Below are positions 35,961 through 45,115 of a stretch of DNA of 64,000 nt, piece after piece. Position numbers and translations under genes: made by a program. The stretch is from Oceanospirillaceae bacterium. Lineage in GTDB: Bacteria > Pseudomonadota > Gammaproteobacteria > Pseudomonadales > Balneatricaceae. The stretch lies in NCBI GenBank assembly GCA_003521845.1, contig DPHB01000026.1, positions 107,520 through 171,519 of the forward strand, written 5' to 3'. The notes beneath the pieces were generated by a model. It made no database searches and was not told the DNA's origin. It saw nothing but the letters and a program-made list of their open reading frames with translations. Each line of letters starts with the position of its first letter. The first letter of the stretch is position 1.

Positions 35961-36665
35961 GTGTATCGTCTGGGAAAAATTAAACCGATCCGTGCGACAA
36001 ATAATGTCACAGTAGATGGCCCCCTGCACCGCACCAAAGTGCAGTTTACGTACTACGTGCAGCAAGGGAAGTTTGTTATTAACTTGCATCATGTCCGCCA
36101 GCTTGCGGCTCGGAAACATGACACTAAAATTCTGTTCGGCACTGGTTGCCGTGTAAAAATACTGTTGCTTCACCTGCTCCGACAGAGCTACAGCCCCATC
36201 AAAACGCTGATCAAAAGCCGCAAACAACTTAGCATCCAGATAAAATGTTTCTAACAATACTGGCTCTTGAGCTATTTGAGTTAGGCGTTGTAGGCGGTAG
36301 GCGCTAGCAAACCCCATGCGTGCCTCATCGGCTTCCACCAGCTCAGGCATCACTACCCATTGGCTATCGGCGTCAATATTACTAGCCTGCAAGGCCTGAC
36401 CTGTACCACTGAGAGACAACAGGTCAATATGCTTAGCTTTCGGCATGACATAAGTACCAGAACCTCGACGGCGCTCCAACACACCTTCACGCACCAACAA
36501 ATCAGTAGCTTGGCGCACAGTAGGCCGGCCTATGCCATAGGTTTGCGCTAACTCATGCTCGGATGGGATTTTTTCTTGCTCGGGATAAGCCCCCGTATCC
36601 ATAGCCCGGCGCAGTAAGTCGGCAAGCTGCTGATACAAGGGAACTGGCGAGGCGGAATTAAGCAT
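35952..36665 (-). CDS. GntR-family (HutC/UTRA) transcriptional regulator
   Basis: A 237-residue regulator with an N-terminal winged helix (KIPSEHELAQTYGIGRPTVR, then LVREGVLERRRGSGTYV) and a C-terminal UTRA-type effector domain (AYRLQRLTQIAQEPVLLETF and LLHVVRKLHFG). It is the first gene of an operon with trpB (25-nt gap) and trpA and has a strong promoter overlapped by palindromes, so autoregulation is likely. A GntR regulator for tryptophan synthase is not the usual TrpR or TrpI control. Confidence 0.9.
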   Translation of the reverse strand: MLNSASPVPLYQQLADLLRRAMDTGAYPEQEKIPSEHELAQTYGIGRPTVRQATDLLVREGVLERRRGSGTYVMPKAKHIDLLSLSGTGQALQASNIDADSQWVVMPELVEADEARMGFASAYRLQRLTQIAQEPVLLETFYLDAKLFAAFDQRFDGAVALSEQVKQQYFYTATSAEQNFSVMFPSRKLADMMQVNNKLPLLHVVRKLHFGAVQGAIYCDIICRTDRFNFSQTIHTI

Positions 36666-36670
36666 GAACG

Positions 36671-36695
36671 AACACTAAGCTTGGTGATTAGTGTT
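36671..36695. promoter_or_regulatory. Inverted repeat at the gntR-trpBA transcription start
   Basis: AACACTAA (36671-36678) and TTAGTGTT (36688-36695) form perfect 8-bp arms with a 9-nt spacer. It covers the predicted start of transcription just downstream of the -10 box. A second candidate operator for the GntR protein or another regulator. Confidence 0.5.
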
Positions 36696-36696
36696 T

Positions 36697-36733
36697 AGAA
36701 TAGTCTGCGAAACAAAAGTTGTCAAGACAACTT
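36697..36733 (-). promoter_or_regulatory. Sigma-70 promoter with overlapping palindromic operator, gntR-trpBA
   Basis: On the minus strand a perfect TTGACA (36720-36725), a 17-nt spacer and TATTCT (36697-36702). The -35 box lies inside AAGTTGTC-TT-GACAACTT (36716-36733), a perfect palindrome with 8-bp arms of the kind GntR proteins bind (GT...AC core). Binding there would block RNA polymerase, so repression is the simplest reading. Confidence 0.7.
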
Positions 36734-36758
36734 ATCAACTAAAACAACAGAAGGGATC

Positions 36759-36780
36759 GTGCCGGGCTTAAACCCAGCAC
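36759..36780. repeat. Short stem-loop between tctA (transporter 2) and gntR
   Basis: GTGCCGGG-CTTAAA-CCCAGCAC forms a stem with one mismatch in the 168-nt gap. No T tract follows on either strand. It resembles a single REP unit. Confidence 0.4.
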
Positions 36781-36833
36781 ATATAACACTTGGCTAGCAT
36801 AGCCATTACAATGAACTAACTGCACCTCCCTAA

Positions 36834-38378
36834 CTAGCCCTCTCCTTTATCCGCCACAAGCATATCGGCTTTGCCCTCCAAACGGCGCATGCCCAACAAA
36901 CGCCCAACCACTGGCATAATCAACACAATAGCGGCCAAGCACATGATAAATAGGGTTAACGGGCGCTCCCAGATGAACGCTAAACTGCCATCGGAAATAA
37001 TTAATGCGCGGCTCAAGTTGTTTTCAAACATGCCACCTAATATAAAGCCTAACAACATCGGTGCCATGGGAAAATTAAGCAAACGTAGAAACAAAGCGAT
37101 AACAGTAATGATGGCCATCAACTCAATGTCAAAGCTATTAAAGCTCACTAGATAGACGCCCGTGATAGAGAAAAACAATATCAACGGAATCAAAATTGGC
37201 TTAGGGATTACCAGCAAGCGAGATATATAGGGAATTAATGGTAAGTTGAGTATCAGTAGCACTATGTTGCCAAAGTACATGGAAATTATTACCGACCAAA
37301 ATACGTCGGGATTATCCACAAATAGCCGTGGCCCTGGCTGAATACCATAAGCGATCAACGCACCCAACATAATAGCCGTAGTGCCGGAACCGGGAATACC
37401 CAAGGTCAGCAATGGCACAAACGAGCCAGTAGAAGCGGCATTGTTAGCCGCCTCTGGTGCCGCAAGACCACGCAAAGCCCCCTTACCAAACTTCTCCTTG
37501 ATGGCTCGCGGGGCAAAGTTGCGCTCAATACCATAGGCCAAAAAGGCAGCAATGGTGGCGCCTGCACCAGGTAAAACGCCGACCAAAAAACCGAACAAGG
37601 AAGAACGCGCGGCTGTTGGTGCCACGTGTTTCACTTCTTCTTTTGTTAGTTTCATGCTACCTAAAGACGCCATATCCATAGGGGCATCTTCGTGCCTGTG
37701 CTCGCCCTTCAATACCGACATGACCACCTCGGCTAAAGCAAAAGTCGCCATAGCCAACAACAAAAAACTGATACCATCTATCAGATCCATATTACCGAAG
37801 GTAAAACGTGGAATGCCTGATATGGCATCGGTGCCAACGGTAGCTATCATGAGGCCGAACACGGTCATAGCCAAGGCCTTTAATACCTGCCCCTTACCGG
37901 AAAAAGCCGCCACTGCGGTTAGACCCAGCACCATCAAAGCAAAATAATCACTCGACTGAAAGCTCAAGGAAACCGATGCCAGAGCAGGGGCAGCCACCAA
38001 CAAAATCAATGCCCCAACGGTGCCGCCAGTAAAAGAACAATAGGCTGCCAAGGCTAGGGCTTTGCCTGCTTGACCTTGCTGTGCCAAAGGATAACCATCA
38101 AAAGCCGTTACCACTGTACTGGCGCAACCTGGGGCATTGATCAAAATAGACGAGGTAGAACCACCGAAAACGGCGCCATAGTAAACCCCTGCCATCAAGA
38201 TAATGCCTGACGATGGGTCCAAACCATAGGTAATAGGGATCATCAGAGCAACAGCAGAAATAGGCCCTAATCCCGGCAACATACCGATAAAGGTACCGGC
38301 AAAACAGCCCACCACAACCATGAGAATATTAAACGGCGCAATGGCCGTTTCTAGACCAGTAAAAATCCCATCCCACAT
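36834..38378 (-). CDS. tctA: TctA-family large membrane subunit, transporter 2
   Basis: Large subunit (514 residues, about 12 helices) of a second TTT transporter. Typical blocks: [29 protein letters not shown] and, in the second half, [17 protein letters not shown] and [13 protein letters not shown]. The ATG at 38378 ([13 protein letters not shown]) is the homologous start. It is 4 nt from tctB. It differs clearly from the copy at 24491, so it is a paralog with another substrate rather than a recent duplication. Confidence 0.93.
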   Translation of the reverse strand: MWDGIFTGLETAIAPFNILMVVVGCFAGTFIGMLPGLGPISAVALMIPITYGLDPSSGIILMAGVYYGAVFGGSTSSILINAPGCASTVVTAFDGYPLAQQGQAGKALALAAYCSFTGGTVGALILLVAAPALASVSLSFQSSDYFALMVLGLTAVAAFSGKGQVLKALAMTVFGLMIATVGTDAISGIPRFTFGNMDLIDGISFLLLAMATFALAEVVMSVLKGEHRHEDAPMDMASLGSMKLTKEEVKHVAPTAARSSLFGFLVGVLPGAGATIAAFLAYGIERNFAPRAIKEKFGKGALRGLAAPEAANNAASTGSFVPLLTLGIPGSGTTAIMLGALIAYGIQPGPRLFVDNPDVFWSVIISMYFGNIVLLILNLPLIPYISRLLVIPKPILIPLILFFSITGVYLVSFNSFDIELMAIITVIALFLRLLNFPMAPMLLGFILGGMFENNLSRALIISDGSLAFIWERPLTLFIMCLAAIVLIMPVVGRLLGMRRLEGKADMLVADKGEG

Positions 38379-38382
38379 AATC

Positions 38383-38856
38383 CTAAACTCCCAACAACCA
38401 TTGCCACATACGACCTGGGGCAAGATAAATTTCTAACATTTGGGCCAATAAAAACCAAAACACCAAGGCAAAAGGTACACTAGCAACTAGCAAAGTCTTT
38501 GCCTTACGCTCACCTAGCAACCAATAACCGACCATCAAAAAGCCGATGGTCGAGAGCAAAAAACCGAACCATTGCAGAGCTTGGGCAAAACCCCAAACCA
38601 ACACCATCAGCTTGGCCACCAAAGCTAAATCCAAGCCTGCAAAAGACAGCTTGTGAGTGCGATTTTTGGAGGCCGTGGCCAACATTAAAATCGCGATCAC
38701 GGAGCCAATCCAGGCCAATGCAACAGGCACCGTTTGGGCATTAAAGGTTTCAAACTGATCACCTGGGAACATGCGTATGTCATAGGCGTGGTAGCCATAT
38801 ACCACCGACAAGCCTAAAAACAGCAAACCACCGATGTGATCTTTGGTAATCGTCAT
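38383..38856 (-). CDS. tctB: TctB-family small membrane subunit, transporter 2
   Basis: A 157-residue protein with four hydrophobic segments, between tctC and tctA. The ATG at 38856 (MTITKDHIGGLLF) is chosen, with a GGAG site upstream; an in-frame start at 38889 adds 11 residues without a ribosome site. Identity rests on topology and position. Confidence 0.85.
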   Translation of the reverse strand: MTITKDHIGGLLFLGLSVVYGYHAYDIRMFPGDQFETFNAQTVPVALAWIGSVIAILMLATASKNRTHKLSFAGLDLALVAKLMVLVWGFAQALQWFGFLLSTIGFLMVGYWLLGERKAKTLLVASVPFALVFWFLLAQMLEIYLAPGRMWQWLLGV

Positions 38857-38922
38857 ATGTATCTCCAACCCTGCTAAGTAGTTCTGCAAAACAACGTTTT
38901 TTGCGCAACCACCTGAAATATC

Positions 38923-38950
38923 AAAAAGGGCCCTAAACCAGGGCCCTGTT
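38923..38950 (-). terminator. Attenuating terminator between tctC and tctB, transporter 2
   Basis: On the minus strand AGGGCCC-TGGTTTA-GGGCCCT followed by TTTTT, about 16 nt after the tctC stop. A terminator at this place would let the binding protein be made in excess over the membrane subunits, a common pattern. Confidence 0.75.
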
Positions 38951-38963
38951 GATGATTATCTAT

Positions 38964-39941
38964 TTACAGAAACCCAAGCTCTTTCATCAGGTCGCCAATC
39001 ACTTCTTCTTGTTGCTCCAAGAAAGCAACAAACTCAGCACCTGGACGGAAGATTTCGGTCCAACCATTACGGTCACGTACTTCAGCCCAAGCTTCAGTCG
39101 CATACATATCAGCCAACAACTTCTGGTAAGCCTGGGTGTCTGCATCGCTCAAACCAGGAGCACCAAAGAAACCACGCCAGTTAACAAAGCTTGCGTCATA
39201 ACCCTGTTCCTGCAAAGTCGGCACATTAGGCGCCGCTGGGGAGCGTTGGTCAGCAGTAATGGCCAAGATGCGCACTTCTCCGGCATTCATCATGGCAATC
39301 GCTTCGGAGAAACCGGTAGACAATACGTGAGTTTCACCAGACAGCATGCCCGCCATGGCCTTGCCGCCAGCATCGTAAGAAACATACTTCACCTTAGTGG
39401 CATCACCACCGCCAGCCTTAAAGGCCATAGCAGCAACTAGGTGATCCATACCGCCGCGAGACGAGCCACCGGCAACAGCAACAGAGCGAGGGTTAGCGTT
39501 ATAGTCGCTCACCAACTCACCAAAAGTTTGGTATTTGGAGCTAGTTGGCACCACAAAGGCAGCATAGTCACCAATGGTTGCGGCAATTGGCGTTAGGTCA
39601 CGGAAGTTCTGTGGAAACACCTTAGTTAAGGAACGGATCACGATTGGTGTGGAATTCACCATCAAAGTGCCATGGGCTTGATCCGCCGTTTCAATCAAGT
39701 GAGCTATGGCTTTACCACCGCCACCACCTGACATATTTTCATAGGAGGCGCTAGCTAATAGGCCAGACTTAGTTAAGGCTTCACCCGTACCGCGAGCAGT
39801 GCCATCCCAACCACCACCAGCACCACCAGGGATTAGAAAGTGGATATCGTCAGCGGCTTGGGATACCCCTGCGCTTAGGCTAGTAGCAACAGCCAAGGTC
39901 GCTGCCAATACAGCGTTCTTGCTCATTAACTTCTTTAACAT
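38964..39941 (-). CDS. tctC: TctC-family tricarboxylate-binding protein, transporter 2
   Basis: Periplasmic binding protein, 325 residues with a signal peptide (cut near SQA-ADD, about residue 29). The ligand loop IPGGAGGGWDGTAR (residues 37-50) is the classical TctC form seen in citrate-binding proteins, unlike the acidic loop of the first transporter. It leads the tctCBA operon and is divergent from a CitA/CitB-type sensor system, so a di- or tricarboxylate ligand such as citrate is likely. Confidence 0.92.
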   Translation of the reverse strand: MLKKLMSKNAVLAATLAVATSLSAGVSQAADDIHFLIPGGAGGGWDGTARGTGEALTKSGLLASASYENMSGGGGGKAIAHLIETADQAHGTLMVNSTPIVIRSLTKVFPQNFRDLTPIAATIGDYAAFVVPTSSKYQTFGELVSDYNANPRSVAVAGGSSRGGMDHLVAAMAFKAGGGDATKVKYVSYDAGGKAMAGMLSGETHVLSTGFSEAIAMMNAGEVRILAITADQRSPAAPNVPTLQEQGYDASFVNWRGFFGAPGLSDADTQAYQKLLADMYATEAWAEVRDRNGWTEIFRPGAEFVAFLEQQEEVIGDLMKELGFL

Positions 39942-40052
39942 GGTTTTCTCCTGTTTGTTGTTATACGAAGCGGCTTTTATTGCGCCTCTTGAAGTAAGCC
40001 ATGGCAGGATATCGATCCCACTTAACAGAAAAAAGTTTACTCACTTAATGGT

Positions 40053-40067
40053 TTTAAGAAACTTAAA
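40053..40067. promoter_or_regulatory. Candidate response-regulator site between tctC and the sensor kinase
   Basis: TTTAAG-AAA-CTTAAA, perfect 6-bp arms, with a further CTTAA at 40044, in the 220-nt divergent region. A/T-rich sites of this kind are bound by CitB/DcuR regulators. It lies between the two divergent starts; assignment is by position. Confidence 0.4.
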
Positions 40068-40161
40068 GGGCTTTTTGTGCATATTGTTTACGGGACAAAT
40101 AGGCCCAGAAGAGTACAATGTCGGGAGGCTAGACTTCTAATAATTAAAAACGCAGAAAAGC

Positions 40162-41775
40162 ATGCAGTATTCTATTCGCCAGCTAAAGCTCAAAACTCGG
40201 ATGATTGTGGTGTTTGGCTTCATGGTACTGGTACAAACGGGTCTAATAGGCCTGTATGCCCTAACCAACCTCAACCAGTCTTTGAATGAACAGATTGCTC
40301 AACGCGCTCTTCACGTTGCTAAAACCATTGCCGCCATGCCCCAGGTTATCAGCGCTGTTGAAAGACAACAAACCCAGGACCTTCCTCAACTAGCCGCCAC
40401 CATGGCCGCTAAGAATGACGCTTTGTTTGTGGTGATTGGCGACCGCCAAGGTATTCGCTTGGCTCACCCTACGCCCAGAAAAATTGGTCAGCCCATGTAT
40501 GATGATGAAGGTGACTACAACGAACCCGCCCTAGTACACGGCAAGCCATACACTTCTGTGGCTGTGGGCAGTTTGGGGGCTTCTATGCGCGGCAAGGCCC
40601 CTATATTTGACGTTGCAGAAGAACAGGTAATCGGGGTAGTGTCCGTTGGCTTTAAGATGGATACGGTACAATTAATCACTAGCCGGTATTTTAATAACCT
40701 GTTGGCCGCCATTATTTTGAGCTTGTTTGCCTCCGTGGTGATTGCTCTATGGTTTACTTATCACTTACAAAAAGCCATATTTGGCCTAGAACCTGAGCAA
40801 ATTGGGCGCCTGTTTCAAGAGCGTAACGCTACCTTAGAGAGTGTGCGCGAGGGCATCATCGCTATTAATAAGACAGGTCAAATCACCACCATTAACAAGG
40901 CCGCTATCACCACCCTAGGGCTTGCAACAACAGATCAACTGCAGGGCCAATATATCCAACAGGTACTGCCCGGCAGCCGCATGCTAGAGGTGCTTCAAAG
41001 TGGCCAGCCAGAATTTGACCAAGAAGTTTGGTTGCGTGATCGCAGCCTGATTGCCAACCGCATCCCGTTACAACATAACCATGAAATTACCGGTGTAGTA
41101 TCTAGCTTTCGACTCAAGAACGAGCTCGATCTTGTATCCCAAAAGCTCACGGATATTCAGGCCTACGCAGACACCTTGCGCAGCCAATCCCATGAATATG
41201 CCAACAAACTACAAACCATTGCCGGATTAATTCAAATAGGTAATGCCGATGCTGCACTTAGCTTGATTGGCCAAGAAAGCCGTAGTCATCAAGAGCTTAT
41301 TAGCCTGTTAACTGAAGCTGTAGCAAACCCCATTTTAAGCGGCTGCTTAATGGGCAAATTTAACCGCGCCAAAGAATTAGGTTTAGCGCTGCATATTGAC
41401 CCAGAAAGCAGCATGAACTGTGTGCCTGAGGAATTACATATAGAACAGCTAGTCAGCGTACTCGGTAATCTGATCGACAACGCTTTAGAAGCGACCCTCG
41501 CCAATAGTGGCCACCAAGTAAGCCTGCAAATGACCGACCTAGGTCAGGAGCTTATATTTGAAATTGATGACGAGGGAAGCGGTGTCAGCGAGGCCGATCA
41601 GCAACGTATATTTGACTGGGGTTACACCAGCAAAACAGACCCTGGACACGGCATAGGCCTGCATTTAGTGGCTCAACTGCTACCTTTAATTCACGCCCGC
41701 TTAACCATTGAGAACATTCCATCAGGCTGCCGTGTGACATTGTATGTAGATAAAAACAATGGTGGCAAAGTATGA
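40162..41775 (+). CDS. CitA/DcuS-family sensor histidine kinase
   Basis: Membrane sensor for carboxylates, 537 residues. It has two membrane helices (about residues 14-34 and 179-199) around a periplasmic PAS-like (PDC) domain with AAKNDALFVVIGDRQGIRLAHP, a cytoplasmic PAS domain (about 222-320), phospho-acceptor H344 in RSQSHEYANKL, and an ATPase domain with LGNLIDNALEA, DDEGSGV and GHGIGLHLV. All key residues are present. It overlaps the response regulator by 4 nt and faces tctCBA, so it likely senses the transporter substrate. Confidence 0.92.
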   Translation: MQYSIRQLKLKTRMIVVFGFMVLVQTGLIGLYALTNLNQSLNEQIAQRALHVAKTIAAMPQVISAVERQQTQDLPQLAATMAAKNDALFVVIGDRQGIRLAHPTPRKIGQPMYDDEGDYNEPALVHGKPYTSVAVGSLGASMRGKAPIFDVAEEQVIGVVSVGFKMDTVQLITSRYFNNLLAAIILSLFASVVIALWFTYHLQKAIFGLEPEQIGRLFQERNATLESVREGIIAINKTGQITTINKAAITTLGLATTDQLQGQYIQQVLPGSRMLEVLQSGQPEFDQEVWLRDRSLIANRIPLQHNHEITGVVSSFRLKNELDLVSQKLTDIQAYADTLRSQSHEYANKLQTIAGLIQIGNADAALSLIGQESRSHQELISLLTEAVANPILSGCLMGKFNRAKELGLALHIDPESSMNCVPEELHIEQLVSVLGNLIDNALEATLANSGHQVSLQMTDLGQELIFEIDDEGSGVSEADQQRIFDWGYTSKTDPGHGIGLHLVAQLLPLIHARLTIENIPSGCRVTLYVDKNNGGKV

Positions 41776-42464
41776 CTATTCGCGTTGTGATTGCCGAAGA
41801 TGATCCGCAGATAGCAGAGATTCAACAGCGTTTTCTCAGCCGCATTGAAGGCTTTGAGCTTGTGGGTATAGCCCACGGTATTGCCGAAACAAAGGACTTG
41901 GTAGAAGTCCTTAAACCAGATCTATTGCTGCTAGATGTTTATTTTCCAGATGGCACAGGCTTAGACCTTTTACGTCAACTACGTAGCCAGCACAGCACCA
42001 CAGACGTGATTTTGATCACCGCCGCTAAAGACATCGATACCTTACGTGAAGCCATGCATGGTGGCGTGTTTTATTTCCTTATTAAACCTCTGGTATTTGA
42101 GCGCCTACAGGAAGCCTTACAACGCTACCAAGAGCACGTTAGCCAACTACAAGACATGGATCAGTTAGCCCAAACCGATATCGACAAATTATTCAATAGC
42201 AATGCCAGCAACAACACGGACACAGCTAAAGAACGGCTACCTAAAGGCGTGGACCAACTTACCTTGGGCAAAATCAGAGAGGCATTTTTAGCCGCCCCAA
42301 AACAGGCCTTTAGCGCTGAAGATATGGGCGAAATAATTGGCGCCAGTCGCACCACCGCCAGACGCTATTTGGAATATTTAACCAGCACCAAGGAAGCCAG
42401 TGCCGAGGTCAGTTATGGCAGCGTGGGGCGACCAGAGCGGCGCTATATCAAGTGCCAGGTTTAA
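41772..42464 (+). CDS. CitB/DcuR-family response regulator
   Basis: A 230-residue response regulator. The receiver domain has acidic residues D10/D11, phosphorylation site D55 (LLLLDVYFPDGTG) and the late lysine in FLIKPL. The C-terminal half has a helix-turn-helix (AEDMGEIIGASRTTARRYLE) and ends with a small wing. ATGA overlap with the kinase shows translational coupling. It is convergent with pgi (22-nt gap with no clear terminator). Confidence 0.92.
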   Translation: MTIRVVIAEDDPQIAEIQQRFLSRIEGFELVGIAHGIAETKDLVEVLKPDLLLLDVYFPDGTGLDLLRQLRSQHSTTDVILITAAKDIDTLREAMHGGVFYFLIKPLVFERLQEALQRYQEHVSQLQDMDQLAQTDIDKLFNSNASNNTDTAKERLPKGVDQLTLGKIREAFLAAPKQAFSAEDMGEIIGASRTTARRYLEYLTSTKEASAEVSYGSVGRPERRYIKCQV

Positions 42465-42486
42465 GACCGGCACATCAGTACCAGTT

Positions 42487-44127
42487 TTACAGGCGCTGCG
42501 CCTTGAAATACTCAATCAAACCATTAGTAGAAGCGTCGTGAGCATCGGTACTGTCACCGTTGATTTCTGCCAAGATGCCTTTGGCGAGGGTCTTGCCTAA
42601 CTCAACCCCCCACTGATCGAACGAACAGATATCCCAGATAACGCCTTGGCTAAATATTTTGTGTTCATACATAGCTATCAAGGCACCCAAGGTGCGTGGA
42701 TCAACGCGGTCTAACAATAGCGTATTGCTTGGGCGGTTACCCTCGTGCACTTTATGGGGCAACAATGCGTCAATTTCTTTGGCATCAAGGCCCTGTTCAA
42801 CTAGTTGCTCACGCACCTGATCTTCGGTAATACCGTGCATCAAGGCTTCAGTCTGGGCAAAGAAGTTGGCCATCAGGTTTTCGTGGTGACCACGTACTGG
42901 CGTAGAGCTTTGTACAGAGCCAATAAAGTCAGCCGGCACAATGACATTACCTTGGTGCAACAACTGATAGAAAGCATGCTGGCCGTCGATACCTAGCTGG
43001 CCCCAGACCACGGGTGCAGTTTGGTAGCTAACGCGCTCACCAGAGCGCACTACGTGCTTGCCGTTACTTTCCATATCGGCTTGTTGAATATAAGCGGTAA
43101 AGCTCTTCAAGGGCTGGTCATAAGGCAAGATAACTTGGTTTTGCGCACCGTGCAGCAGGCTATTCCAAACACCCACCAAGGCTAGAATGACTGGGGCATT
43201 TTTTTCCAAGGGCTGGTCACGGAAGTGGCGGTCCATATCATGGGCACCGGTTAACAGCTCTTCGAACTGATCAAAACCTAGATACAAAGCAATCGGCAAA
43301 CCAATGGCTGACCAGATGGAATAACGACCACCCACCCAATCCCACATGGTAAACATGTGATCCGTATCAATACCAAATTCCGCAACAGCTTCGGTATTGG
43401 TAGACACAGCTACGAAGTGATTCTTTACCGCACGCTCATCAAAGGCCGAGGCCATGAGCCAGTTACGGGCGGTCTGGGCGTTGGTCATGGTTTCGCTGGT
43501 GGTGAAGGTCTTCGAAGCCACCACAAACAATACTTGTTCGGGGTTAAGCGGACGCAGCACTTCGGCCACTTCCACACCATCCACGTTAGAGATGAAGTGT
43601 ACGCGCAAGGTGTTACCAGCGTAGGCACTCAAAGCTTCGGACACCATCTTCGGGCCAAGGTTAGAACCACCAATACCAATGTTAACTACGTCGGTAATAC
43701 GCTTGCCAGAATAACCTAGCCACTCACCGCTACGCACCTTATCAACAAACCGGCGCATGGTCGCCAACTCGTCGTTAATCTGGTCCATGACATTGACGTC
43801 ATCGACAAATACCGGGGTATTGCTGCGATTACGCAGTGCCGTATGCAGCACGGCCCTATCTTCTGTGGTGTTGATTTTGGCACCACGGTACATGCGCTCT
43901 ATGGCACCAGTCAGGTCCATGTCTTTAGCTAAGCCAAATAGGGCCTCCATGACTTCTTCGGTAACGCAGTTCTTAGAGTAGTCTAGGAGTATATTTTGCA
44001 CCGGCAGGGAATAACGCGCAAAGCGATCTTTGTCTTCAGCAAACAGGTCGCGTAAATGGGTTTGCTGGTGTTGCTTGGCTAAGGCCTGCAAACGTTCCCA
44101 GTTTTCGGATTGAGTTAACTTCAACAT
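42487..44127 (-). CDS. pgi: Glucose-6-phosphate isomerase
   Basis: Interconverts glucose-6-phosphate and fructose-6-phosphate. The 546-residue protein has the signatures VNIGIGGSNLGPKM, VASKTFTTSETM, GGRYSIWSAIGL and the C-terminal SFDQWGVELGK. The ATG at 44127 (MLKLTQSENW) is the natural start; the frame extends 10 codons into glk. It is 1 nt from glk, so edd-glk-pgi form an operon. Confidence 0.95.
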   Translation of the reverse strand: MLKLTQSENWERLQALAKQHQQTHLRDLFAEDKDRFARYSLPVQNILLDYSKNCVTEEVMEALFGLAKDMDLTGAIERMYRGAKINTTEDRAVLHTALRNRSNTPVFVDDVNVMDQINDELATMRRFVDKVRSGEWLGYSGKRITDVVNIGIGGSNLGPKMVSEALSAYAGNTLRVHFISNVDGVEVAEVLRPLNPEQVLFVVASKTFTTSETMTNAQTARNWLMASAFDERAVKNHFVAVSTNTEAVAEFGIDTDHMFTMWDWVGGRYSIWSAIGLPIALYLGFDQFEELLTGAHDMDRHFRDQPLEKNAPVILALVGVWNSLLHGAQNQVILPYDQPLKSFTAYIQQADMESNGKHVVRSGERVSYQTAPVVWGQLGIDGQHAFYQLLHQGNVIVPADFIGSVQSSTPVRGHHENLMANFFAQTEALMHGITEDQVREQLVEQGLDAKEIDALLPHKVHEGNRPSNTLLLDRVDPRTLGALIAMYEHKIFSQGVIWDICSFDQWGVELGKTLAKGILAEINGDSTDAHDASTNGLIEYFKAQRL

Positions 44128-44128
44128 G

Positions 44129-45097
44129 TTATTTTCCTGCTTGTCCTTGCTGTTCATTTAGCACAGCCAAGGCTGCACCTTTGAGGCCCAAATTGGCATC
44201 TAAACTTAAAATAATCGGCATTTCATCCATATAAGTGCCAAAACGCCCACGCTGTACAAAGCGTTCAACAAACTCACTGGCTTCTAGTTCATCTAACAAC
44301 TTTGGCAAAATGCCACCCACCAAATACACACCACCAGTGGCCCCCATAATAACGGCAGCACTGGCAACGGACTGACCCAAGATGGCAAAGAACATTTGCA
44401 GGGTTTGCTCGGCCAAGGCATCACCCTGTTTGGCGGCTTCGGCAATCTGTGCGGCGTCGGTATATCGAACCGCTTGCTCAGCCAACTCGGCTAAGGCTTT
44501 ATACAACACAGGAATACCGCTACCTGACGCCACACGCTCCACTGAAACGTGCCCATATTGTTGCTGTAAGTGCTGTAAAACAGCCACTTCCTGGGCATTA
44601 CCAGGAGCAAAGCTGGCATGACCACCTTCACCAATCACTGGCACCCAGTGGCCTTTATCGGCCACTAAGCCAGCTACGCCAAGACCACTACCTGGCCCAA
44701 TCACCAAACGATTGCCATCGTTGCGGCCTGTGCCAGATTTGATCACTTTTTGTTGATCAGCACCTAGCGCAGTCACGCCCCATGCTTGCACAGCAAAATC
44801 ATTGAGCCACAAAATGTCACACGCCAACAGGATTTCTGCTTCCACCTTGTTTACCTGCCAATGGTTGTTGGCCAATGTAAATACAGGCTTGTGCACGGGC
44901 CCGGCGATAGCTAGACAAGCGCGCGCGATCCTTGGCGTACCAATGGCAGCCAAATAGGCCTGCAACGCATGGGTTAGATCAGGATAGTCCTTGGCGGCGA
45001 TGGTGTGCTGCTGTTGCAATTCATTACTGGTATCGCTGACTAGGGCAAAACGCGCATTAGTAGCACCAATATCCGCAATCAAATGTAGCTTGCTCAT
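44129..45097 (-). CDS. glk: Glucokinase (Glk family)
   Basis: Phosphorylates glucose with ATP; 322 residues, the bacterial glucokinase family rather than ROK. It has the phosphate loop IADIGATNARFAL, the catalytic LNDFAVQAWG, and GPGSGLGVAGL with the EGGHASFAP segment. It lies between edd (18 nt) and pgi (1 nt). Confidence 0.93.
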   Translation of the reverse strand: MSKLHLIADIGATNARFALVSDTSNELQQQHTIAAKDYPDLTHALQAYLAAIGTPRIARACLAIAGPVHKPVFTLANNHWQVNKVEAEILLACDILWLNDFAVQAWGVTALGADQQKVIKSGTGRNDGNRLVIGPGSGLGVAGLVADKGHWVPVIGEGGHASFAPGNAQEVAVLQHLQQQYGHVSVERVASGSGIPVLYKALAELAEQAVRYTDAAQIAEAAKQGDALAEQTLQMFFAILGQSVASAAVIMGATGGVYLVGGILPKLLDELEASEFVERFVQRGRFGTYMDEMPIILSLDANLGLKGAALAVLNEQQGQAGK

Positions 45098-45115
45098 GGT
45101 TTCAAACTCTATTAA

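Noticed and set aside
36834..42464. Second TTT cluster as a recent duplicate of the first
   Set aside because: The TctA and TctC proteins differ throughout, including the ligand loop, and the regulators are of different families, so they are old paralogs.
42161..42600. Open frames on both strands around the end of the response regulator and pgi
   Set aside because: They run opposite to or across two strongly conserved genes and show no protein-family features.
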